From contig NZ_LOKX01000007.1 of the NCBI RefSeq assembly GCF_002211285.1, positions 1 through 64,000 on the forward strand: DNA of 64,000 nt. The letters are read 5' to 3'. Both the position numbers and the translations under genes were made by a program. The notes under the pieces were generated by a model that ran no database searches, was not told where the DNA came from, and saw only the letters and a list, made by a program, of their open reading frames with translations. Each line of letters opens with the position of its first letter. Within the stretch, counting starts at the first letter, position 1. Origin of the DNA: Rhizobium sp. R635. Lineage in GTDB: Bacteria > Pseudomonadota > Alphaproteobacteria > Rhizobiales > Rhizobiaceae. This document shows, piece after piece, positions 34,792 to 43,814 of the stretch.

Positions 34792-35562
34792 ATGAGACTG
34801 AAGGACAAGGTTGCGCTGATCACCGGCGGCGCGCGCGGGATCGGGCTGGGCTTCGCGGAAGCCTACGTCAAGGAAGGTGCAAGGGTCGTCATCGCCGACA
34901 TCGATATCGCGCGGGCTGCCAAGGCGGCCGAAGCGATCGGGCCCGCCGCCACGGCGATGAAGCTCGACGTGACCGATCTTTCGGCCATCGACGCCGTCGT
35001 CAAGCAGATCGACGAGACGCATGGCGGCATCGACATCCTGGTGAACAACGCCGCGATCTTCGACATGGCGCCCGTCAACGAAATCACCGAAGCAAGCTAC
35101 GACAAGGTCTTCTCGATCAACCTGAAGGGCCCGCTCTTCATGATGAAGGCCGTCTCGAACGTCATGATCGAGCGGGGCAGGGGCGGCAAGATCATCAACA
35201 TGGCGAGCCAGGCCGGCCGCCGCGGCGAGGCGCTCGTGCTTCTCTATTGCGCTTCGAAGGCGGCGATCATCTCGGCGACGCAGTCCGCCGCACTTGCGCT
35301 GGTGAAATACGGCATCAACGTCAATGCCATCGCACCCGGCGTCGTCGACGGCGAGCATTGGGATATCGTCGATGCCCATTTCGCCAAGTGGGAAGGCTTG
35401 AAGCCCGGCGAGAAGAAGGCCGCGGTCGCCAAATCCGTTCCGATCGGCCGTTTCGCGACACCTGACGACATCAAGGGCCTAGCCGTCTTCCTGGCATCCG
35501 CCGACAGCGATTACATCCTTGCCCAGACCTACAATGTCGACGGCGGCAACTGGATGAGCTGA
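34792..35562 (+). CDS. smoS: Sorbitol/galactitol dehydrogenase, SDR family (SmoS/PolS-type)
   Basis: 256-aa NAD-dependent SDR that oxidises D-sorbitol to D-fructose and, in known homologues, galactitol to D-tagatose. Cofactor site TGGARGIG near the start, NNAA (residues about 86-89), catalytic Ser in NMASQAG and YCASK, then the PolS-typical APGVVDGEHWDIVDAHFAKWE substrate loop and YNVDGGNWMS C-terminus. Located 29 bases after smoK in the same operon, which supports a hexitol substrate. Its tagatose product would feed the kinase/epimerase pair on the other side of smoE. Confidence 0.85.
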   Translation: MRLKDKVALITGGARGIGLGFAEAYVKEGARVVIADIDIARAAKAAEAIGPAATAMKLDVTDLSAIDAVVKQIDETHGGIDILVNNAAIFDMAPVNEITEASYDKVFSINLKGPLFMMKAVSNVMIERGRGGKIINMASQAGRRGEALVLLYCASKAAIISATQSAALALVKYGINVNAIAPGVVDGEHWDIVDAHFAKWEGLKPGEKKAAVAKSVPIGRFATPDDIKGLAVFLASADSDYILAQTYNVDGGNWMS

Positions 35563-35600
35563 TCGCTCGACCCAGCCACCAAAGCCAGGGAGCCATAGGA

Positions 35601-36611
35601 ATGGAAGCCATCTGCTATACCGAAAAGAGCGTCGCGATCACCAAGGCGCTGCCGCTGCCGGAACTGAGGCCCGGCCATGCACTGGTGCGCGTGCGCGCCG
35701 CCGGCCTTTGCCACACCGATATCGACGTCCTGCACGGCCGTTACGGCGAGGGCCGTTTCCCGCTGGTTCCCTGCCATGAATATGCCGGCGTGATCGAGGC
35801 CGTCGCGGGCGATGTCTCCGGCCTTGCCGTCGGCGCCCGCGTCGTCGTCGATCCCAACCTTGCCTGCGGAGAATGCCGCGCCTGCCGCAAGGGACTGACC
35901 AATCTCTGCCGTGACCTGAAGGCCTATGGCGTGACGGAGAACGGCGGTTTCGCCGAATACAGCCTGGTCAGGACCGATCATCTCCATGAGATCGGCGATC
36001 TCGACTTCAATCTCGCCGCACTCGCCGAGCCGCTCGCTTGCGTCTTGAACGGCCTTAACAGCGCCGGCCTGCGGGCGGGGCCGACAGGAACGGAAACGGC
36101 TCTGGTCTTCGGCGCTGGACCGATCGGGCTGCTGCTCGCCCTTTCCCTCAAGGCCGAGGGCGTCTCGTCGGTGACGGTCGCCGACATCAACGAGGGGCGT
36201 CTCGCCTTTGCCGAAAAGTTGGGGCTGGAGATAGCAGTTTCGGGTTCCCAGGCGCTCGCGGGCCGCCGCCGTGCCTTCGATTTCGTCGCCGACGCGACCG
36301 GCATCCCCCGCGTCGTCGAAGGCATGATCGACTTCACCGCCGATGGCGGCACGGTTCTCGTCTTCGGCGTTTGCGCGCCCGACCAGCGCATTTCCATCGC
36401 CCCCTTCGAGATCTTCCGCCGTCAGATCCGTTTTGCCGGGTCCCATTCGCTGAACCGCAACATTCCCGAGGCCCTTGCCATCCTCAAACGGGACGAGGGC
36501 GCAATGGCTGCGCTGGTTTCCCACCGCCTGCCGCTCGGTGAGGTGCTGCCTTTCATCACCAGAAAGTCCGCCGATCCGGCAACGATGAAGGTACAGTTCT
36601 CCCTCGATTAA
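35601..36611 (+). CDS. Zinc-dependent medium-chain alcohol/polyol dehydrogenase
   Basis: 336-aa MDR-family enzyme oxidising a sugar alcohol with NAD(P). Catalytic zinc site GLCHTDIDVLHG and PCHEYAG; structural zinc cysteines in CGECRACRKGLTNLC; Rossmann motif VFGAGPIGLLLA. Follows the SDR by 38 bases with AGGGAGCC upstream. In Agrobacterium, alditol pathways of this kind use a dedicated MDR for D-altritol or another alditol that also yields D-tagatose; that substrate is possible here but not proven. Confidence 0.82.
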   Translation: MEAICYTEKSVAITKALPLPELRPGHALVRVRAAGLCHTDIDVLHGRYGEGRFPLVPCHEYAGVIEAVAGDVSGLAVGARVVVDPNLACGECRACRKGLTNLCRDLKAYGVTENGGFAEYSLVRTDHLHEIGDLDFNLAALAEPLACVLNGLNSAGLRAGPTGTETALVFGAGPIGLLLALSLKAEGVSSVTVADINEGRLAFAEKLGLEIAVSGSQALAGRRRAFDFVADATGIPRVVEGMIDFTADGGTVLVFGVCAPDQRISIAPFEIFRRQIRFAGSHSLNRNIPEALAILKRDEGAMAALVSHRLPLGEVLPFITRKSADPATMKVQFSLD

Positions 36612-36697
36612 TCTTGAACTATCGCCGTCGTCACGGCCGCTCGACAGGACCGCTTTTCGTTCGGCGATGAGTCATCTAGAAAGCCGTCAGAAACGCC

Positions 36698-37747
36698 ATG
36701 TCAGGAGATCAGGTGGTGGGAAAGACGATCAAAACCATGGAGGACTTTTCGGAGTTCGTCGGCCTGTCGCGTCCCACCGTCTCGAAATATTTCAGCGATC
36801 CGATGTCCGTGCGCCAGAAGACCCGGGAGACGATCGAGCAGGCCCTGAAGAAATCGGGGTTCCGCCCCAATATGTTCGCCGTCAATCTCAACAGGCGGCG
36901 CAGCAATATTCTCGGCGTCATCATTCCCAATTCCACCGATCCCTTCTATATGGCGCTCACCCGCCGCATCGAGATGATCGCCAACGAGACAGGCTTTCTC
37001 GCCTTCGTGCTGTCGTCGGACGGCAAGGCCGAGATGGAAGACCGGGCGATCAAGACGCTGAAATCGATGAATGTCGCCGGCGCGATCATCGCGCCGCTCG
37101 GCGTCGAATCCCACCATGCGACGCTCGACGAACTCGGCCGCAGCGTACCCCTCATCTATGTGGACTCGCCGCTCGATGAGACGTCCTCTTTCGTCGGCAC
37201 CAACAATCGCCAGAGTTTCAGCCTGATCGTCGACTATCTCTGCCGCTCGGGCGAGCCGCCGTGCTACTTCGGCATGCCGCATGTCAACACCAACGCGCTG
37301 ACACGCCAGACGGCATACCTGGAGGCGATGGAGCAATTCCGCATGGCGCCCAGCATTGTCGAGCTTGCCGACAGCAAGAGCTGGGATTTCGAGCGTTTCG
37401 GCTTCGAGGAGGCGACCCGCATCCTGACGTCGGACCAGGGCTTCCCGACGCGCACCGTGCTCTGCGCCAACGACCGTGTCGCCTTCGGCGTCATCGCCGC
37501 CGCTTACCAGCTGGGCGTCAAGGTCGGCCACGGCGCCAACCATGACCTGCGTGTCGCCGGACACGACGACCATCCTCTGTCCCGCTACGCCTGCCCTCCG
37601 ATCACGACGGTCGCGCAGAACTATAACGAGATCGGCCGGCTGGCGATCGAACTGCTGCTCGACCGGCTCGGCGAGGGGGAGGGGCCCGCCGCACCGGCGG
37701 GCCGCATTCTTCTCAATGCCGAACTGATGCTGCGGGCTTCGGCCTGA
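36698..37747 (+). CDS. LacI-family transcriptional regulator
   Basis: 349-aa regulator. Helix-turn-helix in TMEDFSEFVGLSRPTVSKYFSDPMSVRQKTRETIEQALKKSGFRPN, and a periplasmic-binding-like sensor (ILGVIIPNSTDPFYMALTRRIE, VLCANDRVAFGVIAAAYQLG, VAGHDDHPLSRYACPPITTVAQ). First ATG used; a GTG a few codons on is possible. Last gene of the smo operon direction, so probably the local polyol-responsive repressor, with the 14-base repeats before smoE as its candidate site. The 3' end nearly touches the convergent dehydratase gene. Confidence 0.87.
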   Translation: MSGDQVVGKTIKTMEDFSEFVGLSRPTVSKYFSDPMSVRQKTRETIEQALKKSGFRPNMFAVNLNRRRSNILGVIIPNSTDPFYMALTRRIEMIANETGFLAFVLSSDGKAEMEDRAIKTLKSMNVAGAIIAPLGVESHHATLDELGRSVPLIYVDSPLDETSSFVGTNNRQSFSLIVDYLCRSGEPPCYFGMPHVNTNALTRQTAYLEAMEQFRMAPSIVELADSKSWDFERFGFEEATRILTSDQGFPTRTVLCANDRVAFGVIAAAYQLGVKVGHGANHDLRVAGHDDHPLSRYACPPITTVAQNYNEIGRLAIELLLDRLGEGEGPAAPAGRILLNAELMLRASA

Positions 37748-37754
37748 TGGCCGC

Positions 37755-39644
37755 TCAGGCGCGAGGCAGGCCAGCGGGCCTCAGATGTTTCCTCAGCGCT
37801 GCGATCCTGAAAATGGCGTTCGCGGCGCCATAGCCACGATAACCGCGACGCTCGACGATCTCGAAGAACAGGCCCTCGCCATAGGTCGGGCTGTAAAGCT
37901 GGAAATATTCGCCGTAATCATCCCGGTCGTAGAGGATGTTGTTGGCCTTGAGGCGATCGGCGAAGTCGGCGTCGAGGCCGAAGCGGGCTTCGAGATCGTC
38001 ATAATAATTCGGCGAAATCGTAAGCGATACGAAACCGTTTGCGGCAAGGGCGGCAGCGGTCGCAAAGATGTCGTCGGTCCTGAAGGCGAGGTGCTGGATG
38101 CCGGAGCCGAAGGTTTCTGCGATGAAACGGCCGGCCAGCGTGTTGCGGTTTTCCGCGCCGTTCATGGTGATGCGCAAAGACCCTTCCCTGTTTTCCACCA
38201 CCTGGCTGCGGACGATGCCGGAGGGATCGACGATATCGACCATCGGCGTCTTCTCAGCCTCGACCAGCGAGGTGTAGAACAAGAGCCAGGTCAGCAGCTC
38301 CTCATATTTCATCGTCTGCGCCATATGATCGATCGATTGCAGCCCCGCCGGCTGCGGAGCGGCATCATCCTCGATCGCATCGAATTCGATCTCCCAGATG
38401 CGGCCGAGCTCGGTCTTGCGGTCGAGGAAATAGAGGACGCCGCCACCGACGCCGCGCACCGCCGGCATTTCGATCTCGCCTGTATCCAGCGATTGTTCGA
38501 ACCGTTCGGCGCCAAGTGCGAGCGCGCGCTGCAAGGCCGCCTTGGCATCGTCGACCATCAAGCCGGCGGCGTAGGCGGAAGTGCCGTGGACGGCGTAGGA
38601 GGCGCTGGCAAAGCCTTTCTGCTCGGTATTGATGACGAGATTGATGGCGCCCTGGCGGAAGACCGTGACGCGCTTGGTCTTGTGCCTGGCCGCCTTGCGG
38701 AAATCGAGGCTTGCAAACAGCGCCTCGAGCTCCGGCGCTTCGTCTTCATCGGCGGTGAACTCGATGAAGGCGATGCCCTCGACGGCAGCGCGCGGCGGCA
38801 TAGCGGGCACGGGCAGCGCGCTTTCCGGCTGCGGCCGCTTCACCTGGTCCCCGAGATAGATCAGCGAGCGGCGGCCGTCGACGGCGATCGCGTTCGGCGA
38901 ACCGCCGCGGAACTGGTCGTTGAAGATCTCCAGCGAGAGATAGCCGTCATAGCCGGTTGCCGCCACAGCCTTCATGAAGTCGAGCACCGGCAGGTCGCCT
39001 TCACCCGGCATGTTGCGGAAGTGCCGGCTCCAATAGAGCAGGTCCATGTCGATCAGCGGCGCATCGGCAAGCTGGATGATGAAGATCTTTTCCTTCGGGA
39101 TCGACCGGATCGAATTGACGTCGATCTTGCGTGACAGGGTATGAAAGCTGTCGAGGATCAGGCCGATATTGGGATGATCGGCCCGGCGGACGATCTCCCA
39201 GGCGTCGCGATGGTCGTGGATGTGGCGGCCCCAGGCGAGCGCCTCATAGCCGACGCGCAGGCCGCGTTTGCCAGCGCGCTCGCCGAGCTCACGAAAATCC
39301 GCCGCCGCCCGATCGAGGCCGCCGAGTGATGCCGGCGAGACGTTCGAGCAGACCAGCACGAGATCGGTGCCCATCTCCTGCATGAGGTCGAATTTGCGCT
39401 CCGCCCGGTCGAAGGTGCGGCTGCGCAACGGCTCCGGCATGCCTTCAAAATCGCGGAACGGCTGAAAGAGCGTGATCTCCATGCCGAGATCGCGCACCAT
39501 GCGGCCGACCTCCTTCGGGCTTTCGTCGAAAATCAGGAAATCATTCTCGAAGATCTCCACCCCGTCGAAGCCGGCCCTGGCGATCGCCCCCAGCTTGTCG
39601 CGGAGGTCGCCGCTCAGCGAAACAGTCGCAATCGATGTCTTCAT
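37755..39644 (-). CDS. quiC: 3-dehydroshikimate dehydratase, QuiC-type fusion (TIM barrel plus HPPD-like domain)
   Basis: 629-aa two-domain protein. Residues 1-270: xylose-isomerase-like TIM barrel (MKTSIATVSLSGDLRDKLGAIARAGFDGVEIFENDFL, FDRAERKFDLMQEMGTDLVLVCSN, LILDSFHTLSRKIDVNSI, GDLPVLDFMKAVAATGYDGYLSLEIFND) with the metal ligands of 3-dehydroshikimate dehydratases. Residues about 290-629: vicinal-oxygen-chelate region like 4-hydroxyphenylpyruvate dioxygenase (GLQSIDHMAQTMKYEELLTWLLFYTSL, SGIQHLAFRTDDIFATAAAL, EGLFFEIVERR). It should turn 3-dehydroshikimate into protocatechuate. Start at 39644 chosen by the barrel start. Followed in the operon order by shikimate dehydrogenase upstream and a TRAP importer. 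Confidence 0.83.
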   Translation of the reverse strand: MKTSIATVSLSGDLRDKLGAIARAGFDGVEIFENDFLIFDESPKEVGRMVRDLGMEITLFQPFRDFEGMPEPLRSRTFDRAERKFDLMQEMGTDLVLVCSNVSPASLGGLDRAAADFRELGERAGKRGLRVGYEALAWGRHIHDHRDAWEIVRRADHPNIGLILDSFHTLSRKIDVNSIRSIPKEKIFIIQLADAPLIDMDLLYWSRHFRNMPGEGDLPVLDFMKAVAATGYDGYLSLEIFNDQFRGGSPNAIAVDGRRSLIYLGDQVKRPQPESALPVPAMPPRAAVEGIAFIEFTADEDEAPELEALFASLDFRKAARHKTKRVTVFRQGAINLVINTEQKGFASASYAVHGTSAYAAGLMVDDAKAALQRALALGAERFEQSLDTGEIEMPAVRGVGGGVLYFLDRKTELGRIWEIEFDAIEDDAAPQPAGLQSIDHMAQTMKYEELLTWLLFYTSLVEAEKTPMVDIVDPSGIVRSQVVENREGSLRITMNGAENRNTLAGRFIAETFGSGIQHLAFRTDDIFATAAALAANGFVSLTISPNYYDDLEARFGLDADFADRLKANNILYDRDDYGEYFQLYSPTYGEGLFFEIVERRGYRGYGAANAIFRIAALRKHLRPAGLPRA

Positions 39645-39667
39645 CGGGAGTGGTCCTTGCGAGAGCG

Positions 39668-40528
39668 TTAAGTCGTCATGGTCTTGAAATGCGTAAGCAT
39701 GCGACCGGCATCGGGTTCCCTTCCGGTAATCAGGCGAAAGGCGCCGACGGCCTGAAAGACCGCCATGCCGCCGCCATCGAGCGTCCGGCAGCCGCGCTGC
39801 CTCGCCTGCCGCAACAGCTCGGTCTCCAAGGGGAAGTAGACGATCTCGGCGACCCAATGCCGCCTTTCCAGAAGTTCGGGCGGAAGCGGCGTGCCAGGAT
39901 ATTTGGCCATGCCGGTCGGCGTCGCGTGGATGAGTCCGGATGCATCGTTCATCGCGGCGGCAAGGTCGCTGCCGGCGGCGATCGACGCATCGGGAAAGAG
40001 CGCGGACATCGTTTCCGCCAGATCGGCGGCGCGCCCATGCTCGCGATCAAAGACCGTCAGCCTCTTCAGGCCGAGCGTCAGGATCGCATAGGCGGTTGCG
40101 ACACCCGCTCCGCCTGCTCCAAGCTGCACGGCCGAGGAAAGATCGGCTTGCGGCAGCCCGCGCCGGAAGCTCTCGGCGAAGCCCCACCAGTCTGTATTAT
40201 GCCCGAAGCGCCTGTTGTCCTTCAGGACGACGGTGTTGACGGCGCCGAGCGCCCGCGCTTCCGGCGACAATTCGTCGAGCAGGGCTATGACGAGCTGCTT
40301 GCAGGGGTGGGTGATGTTGAGGCCGGCAAGGCCACGCGCTTCGGCATCCGCGACCAGCCGCGGAAGATCGGCCGGCGAGGCGTTCAGCTTGACGAGATCG
40401 ATCAGCTCATAATCGTAGTCCAGCCCCTGCGCCGCACCTTCCTCCATATGCATGGCAGGCGTCAGCGAAGCCTGGATGCCGGAGCCGATCAGCCCGGCCT
40501 TCAGCGGTTTCAGCAGTGTCTCGGCCAT
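39668..40528 (-). CDS. aroE: Shikimate/quinate dehydrogenase, AroE family
   Basis: 286-aa NAD(P)-dependent dehydrogenase interconverting shikimate (or quinate) and the 3-dehydro acid. Shikimate-binding segments GSGIQASLTPAMHMEEGAAQGLDYDYELID and GLNITHPCKQLVIALLDELS (Lys in THPCKQ), GHNTDWWGF, dinucleotide site QLGAGGAGVATAYAI, and C-terminal DGGGMAVFQAVGAFRLITG. Clustering with QuiC and a TRAP importer points to catabolism, not biosynthesis; the chromosomal aroE would be separate. It starts 63 bases after the binding-protein gene. Confidence 0.85.
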   Translation of the reverse strand: MAETLLKPLKAGLIGSGIQASLTPAMHMEEGAAQGLDYDYELIDLVKLNASPADLPRLVADAEARGLAGLNITHPCKQLVIALLDELSPEARALGAVNTVVLKDNRRFGHNTDWWGFAESFRRGLPQADLSSAVQLGAGGAGVATAYAILTLGLKRLTVFDREHGRAADLAETMSALFPDASIAAGSDLAAAMNDASGLIHATPTGMAKYPGTPLPPELLERRHWVAEIVYFPLETELLRQARQRGCRTLDGGGMAVFQAVGAFRLITGREPDAGRMLTHFKTMTT

Positions 40529-40591
40529 GCGCCAGGTCCCATTTGCTCGTGATGGAAAAGGCCCGCGGGATCGCTGCGGGCCCCGATCCGC

Positions 40592-41608
40592 TTACTTGCC
40601 GCGAACCGTGTCGAGCTCCTTGAAGAGCTGCGTGACGGTCTCCGCGCCGATCTGGGCGGTGAACTTGTCGATCAGCGGCTTGACGGCGTCGCGCAGCTTC
40701 TGCGTTTCTTCCGGGCTGAGTTCGGCGACTTCCATGCCGGTCTTCTTGATTTCCGCGATCGCGTTGGCGTCCTTCTCCCTGGAAACCTTGCGCTGATAGT
40801 CGCGAGCTTCCGTCGCGGCGGACTGGAAGACCGCCTTTTCCTCGTCGTTCAGGCCGTCCCAGAACTTCTTGCTGATGAGCACGATCTGCGGATTGTACTG
40901 GTGACGGGTGATCGTCATGTACTTCTGCACTTCGAAGAACTTGGCGTTGATGATGTTGGCGGCCGGGTTTTCCTGACCGTCGACGGTGCCGGTTTCAAGC
41001 GCGGTATAGAGTTCCGTATAGGGCAGCGGCACCGCATTGGCGCCGAGGCTGTTGAACAGCTCGATCGGGATCGGCGATTGGATCGTGCGGATCTTCAGGC
41101 CCTTGATATCCTCGAGCTTGGTGACGGGACGACGGTTGTTGGTGAGATTGCGGAAGCCGAGCTCCCAATAGCCGAGACCGACGAGGCCGGTGTCGGGCAG
41201 GAGCTTCATCAGGTCGGTGCCGAACGCGCCGTCCATCACCTTGTCGGCCTCTTCGCCGCTGTTGAAGAGGAAGGGCAGGTCGACAGCGCCGAACTGCTTG
41301 ACATTGCTGGCGAGAATACCGGCGTTGAGCACCGTCATCTCGATCACGCCGCCCTGCAGCGCCGACACCGTCTGAACGTCGCCGCCGAGCACGCCGCCCG
41401 GAAACAGCTTGACCTCGATCTTGCCGCCGCTCTTTTCCTTCATCAGCTCGGCAAACTTCTCCATGCCCATGACCTGGGGATGGCCCTTATTGTTGGCGGC
41501 GGCGAATTTGAGGCTGTGTTCGCGGATTTCGGCCATGGCAGGGCCGCTTGCCAGCAAGGCAATGGGCAGGGCGAGTCCCAGCGCCAGTTTCGTCAATCTA
41601 TTCAGCAT
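40592..41608 (-). CDS. TRAP transporter solute-binding protein, DctP family
   Basis: 338-aa periplasmic receptor with a signal peptide ending GPAMAEI. DctP-family blocks: LKFAAANNKGHPQVMGMEKFAELMKEKSGGKIEVKLFPGGVLGGDVQTVSALQGGVIEMTV, the conserved Arg region LKIRTIQSPIPIELFNSLGANAVPLPYTELYTALETGTVDGQENP, and FFEVQKYMTITRHQYNPQIVLISKKFWDGL. It is an organic-anion receptor; from its neighbours the ligand is probably quinate, shikimate or 3-dehydroshikimate. ATG at 41608 preceded by GGGAGG. Confidence 0.87.
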   Translation of the reverse strand: MLNRLTKLALGLALPIALLASGPAMAEIREHSLKFAAANNKGHPQVMGMEKFAELMKEKSGGKIEVKLFPGGVLGGDVQTVSALQGGVIEMTVLNAGILASNVKQFGAVDLPFLFNSGEEADKVMDGAFGTDLMKLLPDTGLVGLGYWELGFRNLTNNRRPVTKLEDIKGLKIRTIQSPIPIELFNSLGANAVPLPYTELYTALETGTVDGQENPAANIINAKFFEVQKYMTITRHQYNPQIVLISKKFWDGLNDEEKAVFQSAATEARDYQRKVSREKDANAIAEIKKTGMEVAELSPEETQKLRDAVKPLIDKFTAQIGAETVTQLFKELDTVRGK

Positions 41609-41679
41609 GTTTTCCTCCCAGGATAGAGCCGGCATCTCCCTCCGGCCGCGTTGAAATTCCATCGCCGTCACCGGCGAAG

Positions 41680-42960
41680 TCAGTGCCCGAACCAGGCGAC
41701 CGGAGCGGTCACCAGCGCGGGGAAAAGGACGAGCAAGAAGAGAACGATCAGTTCGGCGATCATGAAGGGGATGACGCCCTTCATCAGCTCTTCCATCGAA
41801 AGCTTGGAAACGCCGCAGATGACGTTGAGCACCGTTCCGACCGGCGGCGTTATCAGCCCGATCGAATTGTTGATGATGAACAGCACGCCGAAATAGACCG
41901 GATCGATCCCCGCCTGCTTGATGATCGGCATCAGCACCGGCGTCATGACCAGGATCGTCGGCGTCATGTCCATGGCGGTGCCGACGATGACGATCAGCAG
42001 CATGATGGCAAGCAGCAGCATTGTCTGATTGTCCATCAGCGGTTCGACGAGCGCCGCGAGTTCGCCGGGCACGTCGGCGACGGTGATCAGCCAGGCCGAG
42101 ACGGCGGCGCAGGCCACCAGGAACATCACCACCGAGGTGATTTTCGCGGCCGCGACGAAGACCTCGAACAGCCGTGACGGCGGCAGTTCCCGATAGACGA
42201 CCATCGATACGAAGAGCGAATAGACCGCCGCGACGACGCCGGCTTCGGTCGGCGTGAACACGCCGAATTTCAGGCCGACGATGATGATGACGGGCAGCAT
42301 CAGCGCCCAGATGCTTTCGACGAACGCCTTCATCCGCACCGCACCGCTTTGCTTCGGCGGAAGGGCGAACTGCTCCTTGCGCGCCACGATCAGCCAGGTG
42401 ATGCAAAGGGCCGCACCGATCATGAGACCGGGAAAAATGCCGGCCAGGAACAGCTTGGTGATCGAGACACCGCCGATGACGCCATAGAGGATGAAGCCGA
42501 TCGAGGGCGGGATGATCGGGCCGATGATCGAGGCCGAAGCGAGCAGGCCGCCGGCGCGGGCAGGGTCATGGCCCGATTTCAGCATCATCGGGAGGAGCAG
42601 GGCGCCGAGCGCCGCCGCATCGGCGACGGCCGACCCGGAAAGGCTCGACAGCACGCAGGCTGCGAAAATGGCGACGAAGCCGAGGCCGCCCCTGATATGG
42701 CCGACCATGGCCATGGCGAGATTGACGATGCGGCGCGAAAGGCCGCCTGTGTTCATCACTTCGCCGGCGAGAAGGAAGAAGGGCACGGCCATCAGCGGAA
42801 AGCTGTCAGCGCCATTCAGCACATTCTGCGCGACGATCTGCGCATCGAACATGCCGAGATACATCATCAGCGCCACGCCAGTGATGATGAGGGCAAAGGC
42901 GATCGGAACGCCGAGCGCCATGGGACCGAGAAGCGCGCCGAGGAAGATGGTGACGGTCAT
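41680..42960 (-). CDS. TRAP transporter large permease, DctM family
   Basis: 426-aa inner-membrane protein with 12 or more hydrophobic segments, the ion-coupled translocation subunit. DctM features: PLMAVPFFLLAGEVMNTGGLSRRIVNLAMAMVGHIRGGLGFVAIFAACVLSSLSGSAVADAAALG (the GSAVAD region) and IIGPIIPPSIGFILYG, FVLFIINNSIGLITPPVGTVLNV. The gene starts 10 bases after the small-permease gene on this strand. Confidence 0.9.
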   Translation of the reverse strand: MTVTIFLGALLGPMALGVPIAFALIITGVALMMYLGMFDAQIVAQNVLNGADSFPLMAVPFFLLAGEVMNTGGLSRRIVNLAMAMVGHIRGGLGFVAIFAACVLSSLSGSAVADAAALGALLLPMMLKSGHDPARAGGLLASASIIGPIIPPSIGFILYGVIGGVSITKLFLAGIFPGLMIGAALCITWLIVARKEQFALPPKQSGAVRMKAFVESIWALMLPVIIIVGLKFGVFTPTEAGVVAAVYSLFVSMVVYRELPPSRLFEVFVAAAKITSVVMFLVACAAVSAWLITVADVPGELAALVEPLMDNQTMLLLAIMLLIVIVGTAMDMTPTILVMTPVLMPIIKQAGIDPVYFGVLFIINNSIGLITPPVGTVLNVICGVSKLSMEELMKGVIPFMIAELIVLFLLVLFPALVTAPVAWFGH

Positions 42961-42970
42961 GACGCGCTCC

Positions 42971-43534
42971 TCAGTGCTTCGGCTTCAGAACGGGGAACGC
43001 CGTCTGCGCGGGATCTTCGAGTGCCGCCTGTTCCTCGCTGTCGCGCACGAGCTCGGCGGTCGTGACGTCGATACGGTCGGTCGCAATGGCAAAAGCGTCC
43101 CAGAGAAGGATGAAAAAGGCCGGCACACCGAAGGCGAGCCCGGCGCCGTAAAAGACGCCCATCGAGATACCGGTCGCCGGCGCCGAAACGTGAAGATTGA
43201 TCAGCGTCTGGGTCCAGCTGCCGCTGATCATCAGCCATGTGGCGGCGAGCATCATGCCGTAACCGAGCAGCACGGCGAACTTGGCGACAGGTTTCGGCAG
43301 GCGCGTGATCAGGGAATCCACGCCGAGATGGGCGTGCTCGCGCATCGCGACGACGGCGCCGAGGAAGGTCAGCCATACGAAGAAGATGCGCGACAGTTCC
43401 TCCGAAGAGGTAATGCCCTGGTTGAAGGCGTAACGAAGCACGACGTTGCCGAAAACCAGCACGACCATGCCTGCCAGCAGCAGCGCGATCGTCACCTTCA
43501 GCGCGAAGAAATAGAAATCGATGATACGGGTCAT
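42971..43534 (-). CDS. TRAP transporter small permease, DctQ family
   Basis: 187-aa membrane protein with four predicted segments and the DctQ pattern VVLRYAFNQGITSSEELSRIFFVWLTFLGAVVAMREHAHLGVDSL. It partners DctM. I placed the start at 43534 (MTRIIDFYFFALKV) because a GGGAGGAG site precedes it. First gene of the TRAP-aroE-quiC operon; upstream lies a promoter overlapped by a palindrome. Confidence 0.86.
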   Translation of the reverse strand: MTRIIDFYFFALKVTIALLLAGMVVLVFGNVVLRYAFNQGITSSEELSRIFFVWLTFLGAVVAMREHAHLGVDSLITRLPKPVAKFAVLLGYGMMLAATWLMISGSWTQTLINLHVSAPATGISMGVFYGAGLAFGVPAFFILLWDAFAIATDRIDVTTAELVRDSEEQAALEDPAQTAFPVLKPKH

Positions 43535-43655
43535 TCGCTCCTCCCAAGCGTGGCCTTGCTCCTGCCGGCCGACCGTCGTCAGACCTGCGAAATGCACGTC
43601 ATGACCAAGATATTGCCGTCGCGATCAATTCCTCCACTGTTCGCCTCTCCAAAAT

Positions 43656-43678
43656 GTACTAACTAGTTCGTATGTCAA
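43656..43678 (-). promoter_or_regulatory. TRAP operon promoter with palindromic TetR-type operator
   Basis: On the minus strand a TTGACA -35 box (43678-43673) is followed by a 17-base spacer that contains the near-perfect palindrome ACGAACTAGTTAGT (43671-43658; core AACTAGTT). Such palindromes in the promoter spacer are typical TetR-repressor sites. The divergent TetR gene starts 137 bases away. Confidence 0.6.
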
Positions 43679-43814
43679 GCGGCATCTATTGAAACATCCA
43701 GTCAACGTGAATAAGACTGGCGGATACGGAAACAGAAGCACTTGTTTCCAATGCAGCCGAAGACCGGAATTCGAGATATAAAACAAGAGATTAGAAAGCG
43801 CGGTAATCAGGCTC

